From contig NZ_PDJB01000001.1 in the NCBI RefSeq assembly GCF_002563895.1, positions 2,587,501-2,651,500 on the forward strand: a DNA stretch of 64,000 nucleotides, in the 5' to 3' direction. Below, piece by piece: positions 54,357 through 63,710 of the stretch. The DNA comes from Pseudomonas lurida. Its GTDB lineage: Bacteria; Pseudomonadota; Gammaproteobacteria; Pseudomonadales; Pseudomonadaceae. Both the position numbers and the translations under genes were made by a program. Position 1 is the first letter of the stretch. Each line of letters starts with the position of its first letter. The notes under the pieces are model-generated. The model had not been told where the DNA came from. It did not search any database and saw nothing but the letters and a program-made list of their open reading frames with translations.

Positions 54357-54746
54357 ATGAGCATCACTCGTTACGGTGCCGGCAGTACTGCTGGCGGTGG
54401 CCAGCCTCGTCCTTTCGCCCGCGCCGTGGAAGCGGACGGTTGGTTGTACGTCTCCGGCCAAGTGCCTGCGGTGGACGGCGAAATCATCACCGGTGGGATC
54501 ATCGAGCAGACCCGCCAGACCATGCGCAATGTGGTGGCGATCCTCGAAGAAGCCGGCTATGAGCTCAAGGATGTGGTGCGTGTCGGCGTATGGCTGGAAG
54601 ACCCGCGTGACTTCTGGAGTTTCAACAAGGTCTTCGGCGAATACTTCACCCCGGAACACGCCCCGGCACGCGCCTGTGTACAGGCCAACATGATGGTGGA
54701 CTGCAAGGTCGAGATTGATTGCGTGGCCTACAAGAAAAAGGGCTAA
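54357..54746 (+). CDS. RidA-family enamine/imine deaminase
   Basis: A 129-residue RidA/YjgF/UK114 protein. The substrate-binding arginine lies in PARACVQANMMVDCKVEID (Arg near residue 103), with the N-terminal GQPRPFARAVEADGWLYVSG pattern. RidA proteins hydrolyse reactive enamines and imines released by PLP dehydratases. Here it is in the same operon as a PLP-dependent deaminase, so it probably clears that enzyme's intermediate. Start ATG 54357 follows AGGAGC. Confidence 0.9.
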   Translation: MSITRYGAGSTAGGGQPRPFARAVEADGWLYVSGQVPAVDGEIITGGIIEQTRQTMRNVVAILEEAGYELKDVVRVGVWLEDPRDFWSFNKVFGEYFTPEHAPARACVQANMMVDCKVEIDCVAYKKKG

Positions 54747-54782
54747 ATTGCCCCACTCTTAAGCCCACCAGAGATCAAATGT

Positions 54783-54804
54783 GGGAGGGGGCCTGCCCCC
54801 TCCC
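54783..54804. terminator. Hairpin between RidA and the IclR regulator
   Basis: GGGAGGGGG (54783-54791) and CCCCCTCCC (54796-54804) form a nine-bp stem with a four-base loop. It lacks a T tract but may attenuate transcription between the importer/RidA run and the regulator. Confidence 0.5.
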
Positions 54805-54852
54805 GCAGTGGACCTGCGCCAGCCCTACCATTTCGACCGGACCGAAATTGCC

Positions 54853-55617
54853 ATGACCGAAGACACCATCAAACGCCGCGCCAAAGGCCTGGACCGTGCA
54901 TTCGATATCCTCGACTTCCTCAAGGAAATTGGCCAGCCCCTGCGCCCGAATGATATCGCCAGCGGCATCGGCAGCCCCAAATCCACCGTGTACGAACTGG
55001 TTGCGTCCCTGCTTGAGCGGCGCATCCTGGAGACGGTGGGCAAGGACGGTCACGTCTACCTCGGCCGGCAGTTGTATTTTCTGGGCCAGGCACACTTGCG
55101 CCATTTCGACCTGACCCGCGAGGCCGACCATGCCTTGCAGGAGATTGTCAGCCAGACCCACGAAACCGCGCAGATGTGCCTGCTCAACGGGCGCAAATAC
55201 ACCGTGGCGTTGATGCGCGAGGGCGAACGGCATTTCCGTATTTCCTCGGACATCGGTGAGAACGCGCCAATCCCGTGGACGGCCTCCGGGCGCCTTCTGC
55301 TGGGACACTTGAGTGACCAGCAGATCGTCGACCTGATCGACCACGATGACTTCATCCTGCCGGACGGCCAGCGCTTGCCCCTGGAGACCTTCCTGGCACA
55401 GATCCGCCAGGCCACCCTCGACGGTTTCTTCTCCTTCGACAGTGTGGCCGACACCTTTACCCATTGCTTTGCCGCCCCGGTGCGTGACGCCCAAGGTATC
55501 AGCATTGCGACCCTGTGCATCGTGGCGCCACGCGCCGATGCCAGCAAGAACTACAACGACTATCGCCGGGTGTTGATCGACAGCGCCAACAACCTGGCCC
55601 GGCGCATCAACGAATAG
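54853..55617 (+). CDS. IclR-family transcriptional regulator
   Basis: A 254-residue IclR regulator: winged helix-turn-helix at about 10-75 (ALDRAFDILDFLKE-like start, IASGIGSPKSTVYELVASLL) and an effector GAF-like domain from about 85 (NAPIPWTASGRLLLGH near 136). ATG 54853 is the family-like start; the frame continues 24 codons upstream into the hairpin. It is followed after nine bases by the PLP enzyme gene and is likely the local regulator of the cluster. Candidate sites are the TTCCG/CGGAA repeats before the importer. Confidence 0.88.
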   Translation: MTEDTIKRRAKGLDRAFDILDFLKEIGQPLRPNDIASGIGSPKSTVYELVASLLERRILETVGKDGHVYLGRQLYFLGQAHLRHFDLTREADHALQEIVSQTHETAQMCLLNGRKYTVALMREGERHFRISSDIGENAPIPWTASGRLLLGHLSDQQIVDLIDHDDFILPDGQRLPLETFLAQIRQATLDGFFSFDSVADTFTHCFAAPVRDAQGISIATLCIVAPRADASKNYNDYRRVLIDSANNLARRINE

Positions 55618-55626
55618 GAGTTTTCC

Positions 55627-56835
55627 ATGTCTGCCATCAACGCCGTTGAAAAAGGCGCCGCCGCCGTCGGTGCCCACCTGGTCCGTGACGTCAGCCTGCC
55701 CGCCCTGGTGCTGCACCGCGACGCCTTGGAACACAACATCCGCTGGATGCAGGACTTTGTGAACAAGAGTGGGGCGCAACTGGCGCCCCACGGCAAGACC
55801 AGCATGATGCCGGCGCTGTTCCAGCGTCAGGTCGCCGAAGGCGCCTGGGGCATTACCCTGGCCAACGCCGTGCAGACCCGCGCCGCCTACGCCGGTGGCG
55901 TACGCCGTGTGTTGATGGCCAATCAGCTGGTGGGCGCGCCGAACATGGCGCTGATCGCCGACCTGTTGGCCGACAAGGAATTCGAGTTCCACTGCATGGT
56001 GGATCATCCCGACAACGTCGCCGACCTGGGCCTGTTCTTCGCCGCCCGTGGCCTGCGTCTGAACGTGATGATCGAATACGGCGTGGTCGGCGGCCGTTGC
56101 GGTTGCCGCAGCGAGCAGGAAGTGCGCGACCTGGCCAAGGCGATCAAGGCTCAGCCCGCCCTGGCCCTCACCGGTATCGAAGGCTATGAAGGCGTGATCC
56201 ACGGCGAGCACGCCATCAGCGGCATCCGCGATTTTGCCGCCAGCCTGGTGCGCCTGGCGGTGGACCTGCAGAACAACGGCTCTTTCGACTTGCCCAAGCC
56301 TATCGTCACGGCCTCGGGGTCGGCCTGGTATGACCTGATTGCCGAGTCGTTCGAAGAGCAAAATGCCGCCGGCCGTTTCCTGAGTGTGCTGCGCCCGGGC
56401 AGCTACGTGGCCCATGATCACGGTATCTACAAAGACGCGCAATGCTGCGTGCTCGACCGCCGCAGCGACCTCAGCGAAGGCCTGCGCCCGGCCCTGGAAG
56501 TCTGGGCCCACGTGCAATCGTTGCCGGAGCCGGGTTTTGCCGTGATCGCCCTGGGCAAGCGCGACGTGGCCTACGACGCCGGCCTGCCGGTGCCGCTCAA
56601 GCGCTACAAGGCCGGTATATTGCCGGCCGAAGGTGATGACGTGGGCGCGTGCAAGGTCACGGCGGTGATGGACCAGCATGCGTTCATGACCGTGGCGCCG
56701 GGGGTGGAATTGCGTATCGGCGACATCATTTCGTTCGGCACTTCGCACCCGTGCCTCACCTTTGACAAGTGGCAGGTCGGATGCCTGGTGGATGAGCAGT
56801 TGCAGGTGATCGAGTCCCTGCATACCTGCTTCTGA
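55627..56835 (+). CDS. PLP-dependent D-amino acid/amino sugar acid dehydratase (D-threonine aldolase fold)
   Basis: A 402-residue enzyme with an alanine-racemase-like barrel (PF01168) and a C-terminal D-serine-dehydratase domain (PF14031). The PLP lysine is in LAPHGKTSMMP (about residue 58); metal-site His and Cys lie in SFGTSHPCLTFDKW (near 376). Members include D-threonine aldolase, D-serine dehydratase and D-glucosaminate dehydratase, the last described from Pseudomonas. The kinase directly downstream is a KDG kinase type, and KDG is the product of D-glucosaminate dehydration, so that substrate is favoured. A D-serine or D-threonine role is the alternative. Confidence 0.8.
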   Translation: MSAINAVEKGAAAVGAHLVRDVSLPALVLHRDALEHNIRWMQDFVNKSGAQLAPHGKTSMMPALFQRQVAEGAWGITLANAVQTRAAYAGGVRRVLMANQLVGAPNMALIADLLADKEFEFHCMVDHPDNVADLGLFFAARGLRLNVMIEYGVVGGRCGCRSEQEVRDLAKAIKAQPALALTGIEGYEGVIHGEHAISGIRDFAASLVRLAVDLQNNGSFDLPKPIVTASGSAWYDLIAESFEEQNAAGRFLSVLRPGSYVAHDHGIYKDAQCCVLDRRSDLSEGLRPALEVWAHVQSLPEPGFAVIALGKRDVAYDAGLPVPLKRYKAGILPAEGDDVGACKVTAVMDQHAFMTVAPGVELRIGDIISFGTSHPCLTFDKWQVGCLVDEQLQVIESLHTCF

Positions 56836-56863
56836 ATCGCGTCGCGTCCATTGCAGGCACGTC

Positions 56864-56901
56864 CGCTCCCGCCTTTGGAAGGCATTCCAGAGGTGGGAGC
56901 G
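56864..56901. repeat. Inverted repeat (TGGGAGCG class) before the kinase gene
   Basis: CGCTCCCGCCT (56864-56874) and AGGTGGGAGCG (56891-56901) pair with one G-U, and an inner GGAA/TTCC pair is possible. It lies between the PLP enzyme and the kinase. A half-element of the same class (GCGGGCAAGCCCGCTCCCAC) lies at about 57878-57897 after the kinase. Confidence 0.6.
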
Positions 56902-56947
56902 GGCTTGCCCGCGAAGGGGCCATCAGCCACACCAGAGATTAAACGGC

Positions 56948-57856
56948 ATGAACACATCCCCCCGCATCGCCCTGATCGGCGAATGCATGATCGAACTGCA
57001 ACACCGCGCCGACGGCAGCCTGCACCAGAGCTTCGGCGGTGACACCTTGAACGCGGCGGTCTACTTGCGCCGCGAACTGGGTGGCACCGGCAGCGTCGAC
57101 TACGTCACCGCCCTGGGCGACGACAGTTTCAGCGATGCCATGTGCCAGCAGTGGACGGATGAAGGCCTGGGCCTGGGCATGGTCCAGCGCCTGGCTGGAC
57201 GTTTGCCGGGGTTGTACTGCATTCAGACCGACGCCAGCGGCGAGCGCAAATTCCTCTACTGGCGTAACGAAGCCGCCGTACGCGACTGCTTCACCACGCC
57301 CGCCGCCGAGCCGATCCTGGCTGCATTGCCGGACTATGACGTGGTGTATTTCAGCGGCATTACGCTGGCGGTGCTGGGTGAGGTCGGCCGCGGTCGGTTG
57401 CTGCAAGCCCTGATCGAAACCCGTCGTCGCGGGGGTAAGGTGGTGTTCGACAACAATTACCGGCCGCGTTTGTGGGCGAGTATCGAGGCGGCCCGCGCTG
57501 CGTATCACACGGTGTTGGCAGCCGTGGACATTGCCTTGCTGACCGAGGATGACGAGCGCGCATTGTTTGGGTATGCCGACAGTGAGCAGGTGTTTGCGGC
57601 GTACCCGAGCATTGAAGAGGTCGTGCTCAAGCGTGGCGCCGATGAATGCTTGATCCGCTGCAATGGCGAGCGCTTTGCCGTGCCGGCGCTGAAGGTGGAA
57701 AAGGTGGTGGATACGACAGCGGCGGGGGATTCGTTCAGTGCGGCGTATCTGGCCGCTCGGCTCAAAGGCGGCTCTCCAGAGGACGCCGCTGTGGCCGGGC
57801 ATTGGCTGGCCAGTCGCGTGATCCAACTGCCGGGGGCGCTGATTCCCAGGGGGTGA
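56948..57856 (+). CDS. kdgK: PfkB-family sugar kinase, 2-dehydro-3-deoxygluconokinase type
   Basis: A 302-residue PfkB kinase matching KDG kinases: IALIGECMIELQHRADGS at the start, the substrate motif FGGDTLNAAVYLRR (about 29-42), NNYRPRLW near 173 and the catalytic TAAGDSF loop near 256 with Asp as base. It would phosphorylate 2-keto-3-deoxygluconate to KDPG, which the Entner-Doudoroff aldolase splits. Its place after the PLP dehydratase links the two reactions. The last residues lie beside a half-copy of the intergenic repeat. Confidence 0.82.
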   Translation: MNTSPRIALIGECMIELQHRADGSLHQSFGGDTLNAAVYLRRELGGTGSVDYVTALGDDSFSDAMCQQWTDEGLGLGMVQRLAGRLPGLYCIQTDASGERKFLYWRNEAAVRDCFTTPAAEPILAALPDYDVVYFSGITLAVLGEVGRGRLLQALIETRRRGGKVVFDNNYRPRLWASIEAARAAYHTVLAAVDIALLTEDDERALFGYADSEQVFAAYPSIEEVVLKRGADECLIRCNGERFAVPALKVEKVVDTTAAGDSFSAAYLAARLKGGSPEDAAVAGHWLASRVIQLPGALIPRG

Positions 57857-57952
57857 ATGGCTGCCTGCGGCGGTTTGCGGGCAAGCCCGCTCCCACAGTG
57901 GGTTGCATGCTTTGGGTCAAAATGCAGTCAGTTGTGGGTGTCAGGCAACCGC

Positions 57953-58228
57953 TCAGTCGCGGTAAAACACCTGCACCAAGTGGTACCCAAACTTGCTTTT
58001 GATCGGCCCGTGAACCACTTTCACCGGCTTCTTGAAGATCACCGCATCAATCGCCCCCACCATCTGCCCGGGCCGCACTTCACCCAGGTCACCCCCGCGC
58101 TTGCCGGACGGGCAGGTGGAGTACTTCTTGGCCAGCACATCAAAGGCTTCGCCCTTGGCAATACGCTGCTTGAGCTGTTCGGCTTCTTCGCTGGTTTTCA
58201 CCAGGATATGACGGGCTTGGGCTTTCAT
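57953..58228 (-). CDS. ppiC: Parvulin-type peptidyl-prolyl isomerase
   Basis: A 91-residue single-domain rotamase. Parvulin features are ARHILVKTSEEAEQLKQRIA at the start, CPSGKRGGDLGEVRPGQMV in the middle and KSKFGYHLVQV at the end, with the paired histidines of the active site (His7 and His near 84). It lacks a signal peptide, so it is cytoplasmic like E. coli PpiC. It stands alone between the kinase and the hybrid kinase genes. Confidence 0.92.
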   Translation of the reverse strand: MKAQARHILVKTSEEAEQLKQRIAKGEAFDVLAKKYSTCPSGKRGGDLGEVRPGQMVGAIDAVIFKKPVKVVHGPIKSKFGYHLVQVFYRD

Positions 58229-58271
58229 TGATCTCTACCAGGTGTGCGACGGCGCGCGATTATGCCTGAAC

Positions 58272-60767
58272 TCATGGGTCAACGCTGATCATGCTGCGGA
58301 TTTTGGTCGCCAGCACGTCGATGGAAAACGGCTTGGCCACCATGTCCATGCCGTCCTCCAGGAAGCCCTGGCGCTCGGCAGCTTTCTCGGCGTAACCGGT
58401 CATGAACAATACGCGCAGGCCTGGACGATGCTGGCGGGCGATCTCTGCCAACTGCCGGCCGTTCATGCCCGGCAGGCCGACATCGGTCACCAGCAAGTCG
58501 ACGCGCAAATCCGATTCCAGCAGCGGCAGTGCGGTGCGCGCGTCCGCCGCCTGGTGCGCGGTGTAGCCCAGTTCGTCGAGTACATTGACCACCAGCATGC
58601 GCACCGCCGGGTCGTCCTCGACCACCACCACCGCTTCACCGGCCATGGCCACCGGCGCTTCGCTCAAGTGCGGCGGCAGGCTGCTCTCCAGCGCGGTGCC
58701 GTGCAGGCGCGGCAGGTACAGTCGCACACAGGTGCCCTGGCCCGGTTCGCTCTGGATGGTGACATGGCCGCCGGACTGCTGGGCAAAGCCGTAGATCATC
58801 GACAGGCCCAGGCCAGTGCCCTGGCCGATGGGCTTGGTGGTGAAGAAGGGGTCGAACGCCTTGGCGAGGATTTTCGGCGCCATGCCGGTGCCGTTGTCGC
58901 ACACGCCGAGCATCACGTAGTCGCCGGCCTTGACCGGTTCCAGGGTGGTGATATCGGTGCCGTCCAGGTAGCTGTTGGCGGTTTCGATGAGTATCTCGCC
59001 GCCATCGGGCATCGCGTCACGGGCGTTGATCACCAGGTTGAGCAGGGCATTTTCGAGCTGGCTGGCGTCGGTGTTGACCGGCCAGATGTCGTTGCCCAGT
59101 TGCACCTTGAGTGCGATATGCGCGCCCTTGGTCCGTCGGAACAGGTCTTCCAGCGACGCCACCAATTGGTTGGGGTCGAGCGGGCGCCGATCCAGCGACT
59201 GGCGTCGCGAGAAGGCCAGCAGCCGGTGGGTAAGGGCGGCGGCGCGGTGGGCGGAGGACACGGCGGCGTCGGCAAAACGGCCGATATCATCGCTGCGCCC
59301 GGCGGCGATATAGCGCTGCATCAGGTCCAGGCTGCCGATGATGCCGGTGAGCATATTGTTGAAGTCGTGGGCGATACCGCCGGTGAGCTGACCCACCGCT
59401 TCCATCTTCTGCGCATGGCGCAGCGCGTCTTCGGCGCGTTCGCGTTCGAACATTTCGTTTTGCAGGCGCTGGTTGGCCTCTGCCAGTGCCTGGGTGCGCT
59501 GGGTCACGCGTTCCTCAAGGTTTTCGTTGAGGTGGCGCAGCGCTTCTTCGGTGAGTTTGCGTTCGGTCTCATCGATCACAAAGATGTAGAAACCATTCAC
59601 CGAGCCATCATTGCTGAAACGCGGCAGGTACTTCATCAACGCATGCCGTGGCCGGCCGTCACGGTGCGGTGTCACGGTCATGAAGCTGCAAGCCTTGCCC
59701 TTGAGCGCGGCCGCGATCTTGTCCGCCCGCCCGGCATACACTTCGTCGCCGAGCACGTCGCGGATGGTCTTGCCGTACAGCTCCTGAGGCGTCATGCCGT
59801 ACCACTCCAGGTACGCACTGTTGTTCAAGCGGAACCGCTCCTCATGGTCGACATAGCCAATCAGCACTGGCATGGCGTTGATGATCAGTTGCAGTTCGGT
59901 CTGGCTTTGGCGCAAGGCCTGCTCGGTGTGTTTGCGCTCGGTAAGGTCCAGCGCCGCGCCGAGGAACCGCGCCGGGCGACCCTGGTGGTCCTTGTAGCAA
60001 CGGCCTCGGGCAAACACCCAGCGCACCTGGCCGTCGGCTTGCAGCAGACGGTATTCCTCGGCGTATTCCGTGCCGAAGGTGATGCAGTGCTTGATGCTGC
60101 GGGCCACCATGCTGCGGTCTTCGGGGTGTACGCCTTGCAGGTAGTCACTGATGGGCAGCCGGCCGGCCTCGCTCGGGTCGACACCGTGCAGGTAGGCGAA
60201 GTGCGCGTCGGCGATAAAGAGGTCTTCGCCGATATCCCAATCCCAGGTTCCTACGGCGTCGGTGGCGGCCAGCGCCAGTTGCAGGCGTTGCTCGGTGTTC
60301 TGCCGGGCCCTGCGCCGCTCGTTGGTTTCGATGGCGGTGACCAGGATCCCGGCCACACTGCCGCTCTCATCGCGGATCGGGCTGTAGGTCAGGTCCAGCC
60401 AGATTTCAGTGTCGCGATTATGCCGCTGCAGCACGAAGCGCTGCTCGCTGAAGGTGCGCACCTGGCCGCTGAGCACGGCGTCGTAGACCGGCGCGGTAAA
60501 GCTTTCGAGCTCCGGCCAGGTCTGGTGCGCAGGCTGCCCCATGGCCTCGGGGTGTTTGTTGCCCGCGAGCAAGGCGAAACCGTCGTTGTAGAGCTGCGTG
60601 AGCTGGCTGCCCCACAACAGGAGCATTGGCATTGGCGAATGGACGACGATATCCACGGCGGTGCGCAGGCTTTGTGGCCAATCATTGGCCTCACCGAGAG
60701 GGCTTTGTGCCCAGTCCAGCCGCGCGATCAATGCGGCGGCTTCGCTGCCGGTGGATGGTCCATTCAT
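58272..60767 (-). CDS. Soluble hybrid sensor histidine kinase with PAS domains
   Basis: An 831-residue kinase without membrane helices. It has a GAF/PAS-like N-terminal region (about 20-165), two PAS domains (about 175-305, ending FLGAALDLTERKHTEQALR, and 310-435, ending FYIFVIDETERKLTEEALR), a coiled coil, HisKA with the phospho-accepting His in GGIAHDFNNMLTG (about 492), an HATPase domain with DNGTGMAPKIL and GQGTGLGLSMIYG, and a C-terminal receiver whose Asp is in LLVTDVGLPGMNG (about 765). It is similar in layout to bacterial photosensory and stress hybrid kinases; no LOV GRNCRFLQ motif was seen. No cognate regulator gene is adjacent. ATG 60767 is chosen over a 37-codon longer frame. Confidence 0.87.
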   Translation of the reverse strand: MNGPSTGSEAAALIARLDWAQSPLGEANDWPQSLRTAVDIVVHSPMPMLLLWGSQLTQLYNDGFALLAGNKHPEAMGQPAHQTWPELESFTAPVYDAVLSGQVRTFSEQRFVLQRHNRDTEIWLDLTYSPIRDESGSVAGILVTAIETNERRRARQNTEQRLQLALAATDAVGTWDWDIGEDLFIADAHFAYLHGVDPSEAGRLPISDYLQGVHPEDRSMVARSIKHCITFGTEYAEEYRLLQADGQVRWVFARGRCYKDHQGRPARFLGAALDLTERKHTEQALRQSQTELQLIINAMPVLIGYVDHEERFRLNNSAYLEWYGMTPQELYGKTIRDVLGDEVYAGRADKIAAALKGKACSFMTVTPHRDGRPRHALMKYLPRFSNDGSVNGFYIFVIDETERKLTEEALRHLNENLEERVTQRTQALAEANQRLQNEMFERERAEDALRHAQKMEAVGQLTGGIAHDFNNMLTGIIGSLDLMQRYIAAGRSDDIGRFADAAVSSAHRAAALTHRLLAFSRRQSLDRRPLDPNQLVASLEDLFRRTKGAHIALKVQLGNDIWPVNTDASQLENALLNLVINARDAMPDGGEILIETANSYLDGTDITTLEPVKAGDYVMLGVCDNGTGMAPKILAKAFDPFFTTKPIGQGTGLGLSMIYGFAQQSGGHVTIQSEPGQGTCVRLYLPRLHGTALESSLPPHLSEAPVAMAGEAVVVVEDDPAVRMLVVNVLDELGYTAHQAADARTALPLLESDLRVDLLVTDVGLPGMNGRQLAEIARQHRPGLRVLFMTGYAEKAAERQGFLEDGMDMVAKPFSIDVLATKIRSMISVDP

Positions 60768-60903
60768 GAAAAAAACCCTGAGCGTAACGCTTTGAACGAT
60801 GACAACACCCATTATCACGCGAGTCGGGAATGGGTGACCAGCCCCGAAAAATAGCATGCATTGTGAGTTTGTCTTCAAATGAGTCCGTCAGGGCTGAAAC
60901 CTT

Positions 60904-62862
60904 TCATCCTTCCGCCAGCTCAGGGCGGTCGCGAAATTGGTCCAGGGCCTGTGGGTTGGCCAGGGCGTCCGTATTCTTCACGGGCTCGCCGTGCACCACG
61001 TTGCGCACCGCCAATTCAACGATCTTGCCGCTGATGGTGCGGGGGATATCGGTGACCGCGAGTATCTTCGCCGGGACGTGCCGCGGTGTGGTGTTGGCGC
61101 GGATCACCTGGCGGATCCGTTGCTCCAGCGGTTCATCCAGGTCAACCCCGTCATCGAGGCGCACGAACAACACCACGCGCACATCGTCTTGCCAGCGTTG
61201 GCCGATGGCCAGGCTTTCCAGCACCTGCGGGACCTTTTCCACCTGGCGATAGATTTCGGCCGTGCCGATGCGCACGCCGCCCGGGTTGAGCACGGCGTCG
61301 GAGCGCCCGTGAATCAGCAGGCTGCCATTGGGGCGTTGTTCGGCGTAGTCACCTTGAGCCCAGATGCCAGGGAATTGACTGAAGTAGGAGGCGCGAAGTT
61401 TCTGGCGGTCCGGGTCGTTCCACAGGCCGATGGGCATGGCCGGGAAGTGCCGGGTGCACACCAGCTCGCCTTTTTCACCAACCAGGGGGCGGCCCTGGTC
61501 GTCCCACACCTCGATGGCCATCGCCAGGCTCTTGCACTGCATTTCGCCGCGCCGCACGGGCAACACCGGGTTGCCGATCACAAAGCAGGAGACGATATCA
61601 GTGCCACCGGACATGGACGACAGGCACAGTTCGCCCTTGATCTCGCGGTACACGTAGTCGTAGCTCTGCGGCGACAGCGGCGAGCCGGTCGAAATCAGCC
61701 CCTTGAGGCTGCGCAGGTCGTGGCTCAGGCGCGGCCGCAGCCCGGCCTTTTCCAGCGTGGCGAGAAACTTGGGGCTGGTACCGAACACGCTGATTTTTTC
61801 CGCGTCGATCAGGTCGATCAGGCGCTCGGGGCCTGGATGAAACGGCGAACCGTCATACAGCACCGCCGTGGCGCCGATGGCCAGTACCGACACCAGCCAG
61901 TTCCACATCATCCAACCGCAGGTGGTGTAGTAGAACAGGCAGTCCTCGCGTGACAGGTCGGCATGCAGGCCGTGTTCCTTGAGGTGGGTGAGCAACACGC
62001 CGCCGGTGCCGTGGATGATGCACTTGGGCACACCCGTGGTGCCGCTGGAATAGAGGATGTACAGCGGATGATCGAACGGCACCGCGACGAATTCAGGCTC
62101 GCCGCCCGGCTGGTAGAAGTCCTGCCACAGCGCGGCGCCGGCTGGGGTTTGATAATCCTGCACCCGCGCCTGTGGCCTGGCGTACGGCACGATGATCAAT
62201 TGCTCCAGGGACGGCAGGCGCGCGAGGATCTCATTGAGCTTGGCGGTCTGGTCGATGTCCTTGCCGGCATAGCGGTAACCGGCGCAGGTGATCAGCACCT
62301 TGGGTTCGATCTGGCCGAAACGGTCGATCACGCCCTGGGTGCCGAAGTCCGGGGATGAACACGACCAGATCGCGCCGAGGCTGGTGGTGGCCAGCATGCC
62401 CACCAGGGTCTGCCAAGTGTTGGGCATGCACGCCGCGACGCGGTCACCCACGCCGACGCCCGCGGCCCGCAGGCTTTGCTGCAGGCCGGCGACATGGGCG
62501 GCCAGCTCGGCGTAGGTCAATGCTTCGCGCTGGCCGTCTTCGCTGATGGCGATCACCGCAGGGTGATCATCGCGGCGGCGCAACAAGTGCTCGGCAAAGT
62601 TCAGGGTCGCGCCGGGAAACCACTGGGCGCTAGGCATTTCAGCGTCTTCGATCAGCACCGCCGTAGGTGGGCTGCGAAACTGCACGCCGAAGAACGCCAC
62701 GATGGCCCGCCAGAAGTCCGGGCGCTGGTCGATGCTCCACTGGTGCAGGGCCGGGTAATCGTCGAGCTGCAGGCCGTAGCGCGCGTTGATGTAGCGTCGG
62801 AACTGGTCCATCCGCGTGTTGGCGATGCGTTCCGGGGAAGGTTGCCAGAGGATGTCGGACAT
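60904..62862 (-). CDS. Acetoacetyl-CoA synthetase
   Basis: A 652-residue acyl-adenylate-forming enzyme, the size of acetoacetate-CoA ligase. The N-terminal ACAS domain starts at SPERIANTRMDQFRRYINAR, the adenylation P-loop is YSSGTTGVPKCIIHGTGG (near residue 266), the YxxTE-type motif is replaced by the family's SMSGGTDIVSCF (near 415) and a catalytic lysine region ending DIPRTISGKIVELAVRN is near 618. It activates acetoacetate to acetoacetyl-CoA. It follows 3-hydroxybutyrate dehydrogenase by 67 bases in the same direction. Confidence 0.9.
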   Translation of the reverse strand: MSDILWQPSPERIANTRMDQFRRYINARYGLQLDDYPALHQWSIDQRPDFWRAIVAFFGVQFRSPPTAVLIEDAEMPSAQWFPGATLNFAEHLLRRRDDHPAVIAISEDGQREALTYAELAAHVAGLQQSLRAAGVGVGDRVAACMPNTWQTLVGMLATTSLGAIWSCSSPDFGTQGVIDRFGQIEPKVLITCAGYRYAGKDIDQTAKLNEILARLPSLEQLIIVPYARPQARVQDYQTPAGAALWQDFYQPGGEPEFVAVPFDHPLYILYSSGTTGVPKCIIHGTGGVLLTHLKEHGLHADLSREDCLFYYTTCGWMMWNWLVSVLAIGATAVLYDGSPFHPGPERLIDLIDAEKISVFGTSPKFLATLEKAGLRPRLSHDLRSLKGLISTGSPLSPQSYDYVYREIKGELCLSSMSGGTDIVSCFVIGNPVLPVRRGEMQCKSLAMAIEVWDDQGRPLVGEKGELVCTRHFPAMPIGLWNDPDRQKLRASYFSQFPGIWAQGDYAEQRPNGSLLIHGRSDAVLNPGGVRIGTAEIYRQVEKVPQVLESLAIGQRWQDDVRVVLFVRLDDGVDLDEPLEQRIRQVIRANTTPRHVPAKILAVTDIPRTISGKIVELAVRNVVHGEPVKNTDALANPQALDQFRDRPELAEG

Positions 62863-62929
62863 ACGCGAGTCTCTTGTTCTTATACAAATCGACCGGGTGT
62901 GGGAGCGGCGGTGCCTGCGCGACTGGGGT

Positions 62930-63703
62930 TTACTGCGCCAACCAGCCGCCGTCGATATTCCACGCCGCGCCGCGCACCTGGCTGCCGGCTTCGCTGCACA
63001 GGAACAACACCAGTTCGCCCAATTGTGGTGGCGTCACAAATGCCAGGGACGGCTGTTTCTCCGCCAGCAAATCATGTTGCGCCTGCTGCGGGTCCACGCC
63101 GCTGGCGGCGCGATCATCAATCTGTTTCTGCACCAGCGGCGTCAGCACCCAGCCGGGACAGATGGCGTTGCAGGTGACGTTGCTGGTGGCGGTCTCCAGG
63201 CCGACCACTTTGGTCAGGCCGATCACCCCGTGCTTGGCCGCCACATACGCCGCCTTGCCCACCGAACCGACCTGGCCGTGCACCGAGGCAATATTGACGA
63301 TACGCCCCCAGCCCTTGGCCTTCATCCCCGGCAAGCTCAAGCGCGTGCTGTGGAACACCGACGACAGGTTGATCGCGATGATCGAGTCCCAGCGCTCGGC
63401 GGGGAAGTCTTCCACGGCCGCCACGTGCTGGATGCCGGCGTTGTTGACGAGGATGTCGACGCCGCCGAATTCACGCTCGGCATAGGCGAACATGTCGGCG
63501 ATCTGCGCCGGGTCGCTGACGTCGGCCGGATGGTGGCCGACCTTGCCGCCCAAGGCCTGCACCTGGGCAACCACTGCGCTGGCGTCGCCGAAGCCGTTGA
63601 GGATCAGGTTGGCACCGGCCTTGGCCAGGCTCAAGGCGATGCCCAGGCCAATGCCGCTGGTGGAGCCAGTGACCAGGGCGGTCTTGCCGTTCAATGTCGT
63701 CAT
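62930..63703 (-). CDS. bdhA: 3-hydroxybutyrate dehydrogenase
   Basis: A 257-residue short-chain dehydrogenase: NAD motif TGSTSGIGLGIA (residues 11-22), NNAGIQHV near 88 and the catalytic Tyr/Lys in AAYVAAKHG (Tyr near 153), with the HBDH-type HGQVGSVGKAAYVAAKHG and QKQIDDRAA stretches. It oxidises 3-hydroxybutyrate to acetoacetate, the substrate of the next gene. ATG 63703 follows GTGAGG; the longer frame would start inside the permease gene. Confidence 0.92.
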   Translation of the reverse strand: MTTLNGKTALVTGSTSGIGLGIALSLAKAGANLILNGFGDASAVVAQVQALGGKVGHHPADVSDPAQIADMFAYAEREFGGVDILVNNAGIQHVAAVEDFPAERWDSIIAINLSSVFHSTRLSLPGMKAKGWGRIVNIASVHGQVGSVGKAAYVAAKHGVIGLTKVVGLETATSNVTCNAICPGWVLTPLVQKQIDDRAASGVDPQQAQHDLLAEKQPSLAFVTPPQLGELVLFLCSEAGSQVRGAAWNIDGGWLAQ

Positions 63704-63710
63704 GAAAACC

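Noticed and set aside
54775..56823. 682-codon open frame on the minus strand
   Set aside because: Antisense to the IclR and PLP enzyme genes; typical high-GC shadow composition and no ribosome binding site.
58242..60854. 870-codon open frame on the plus strand
   Set aside because: Antisense shadow of the hybrid histidine kinase. Its product is a low-complexity His/Ala/Gly/Val-rich sequence with no domain, while the minus strand has exact HisKA, HATPase and receiver motifs.
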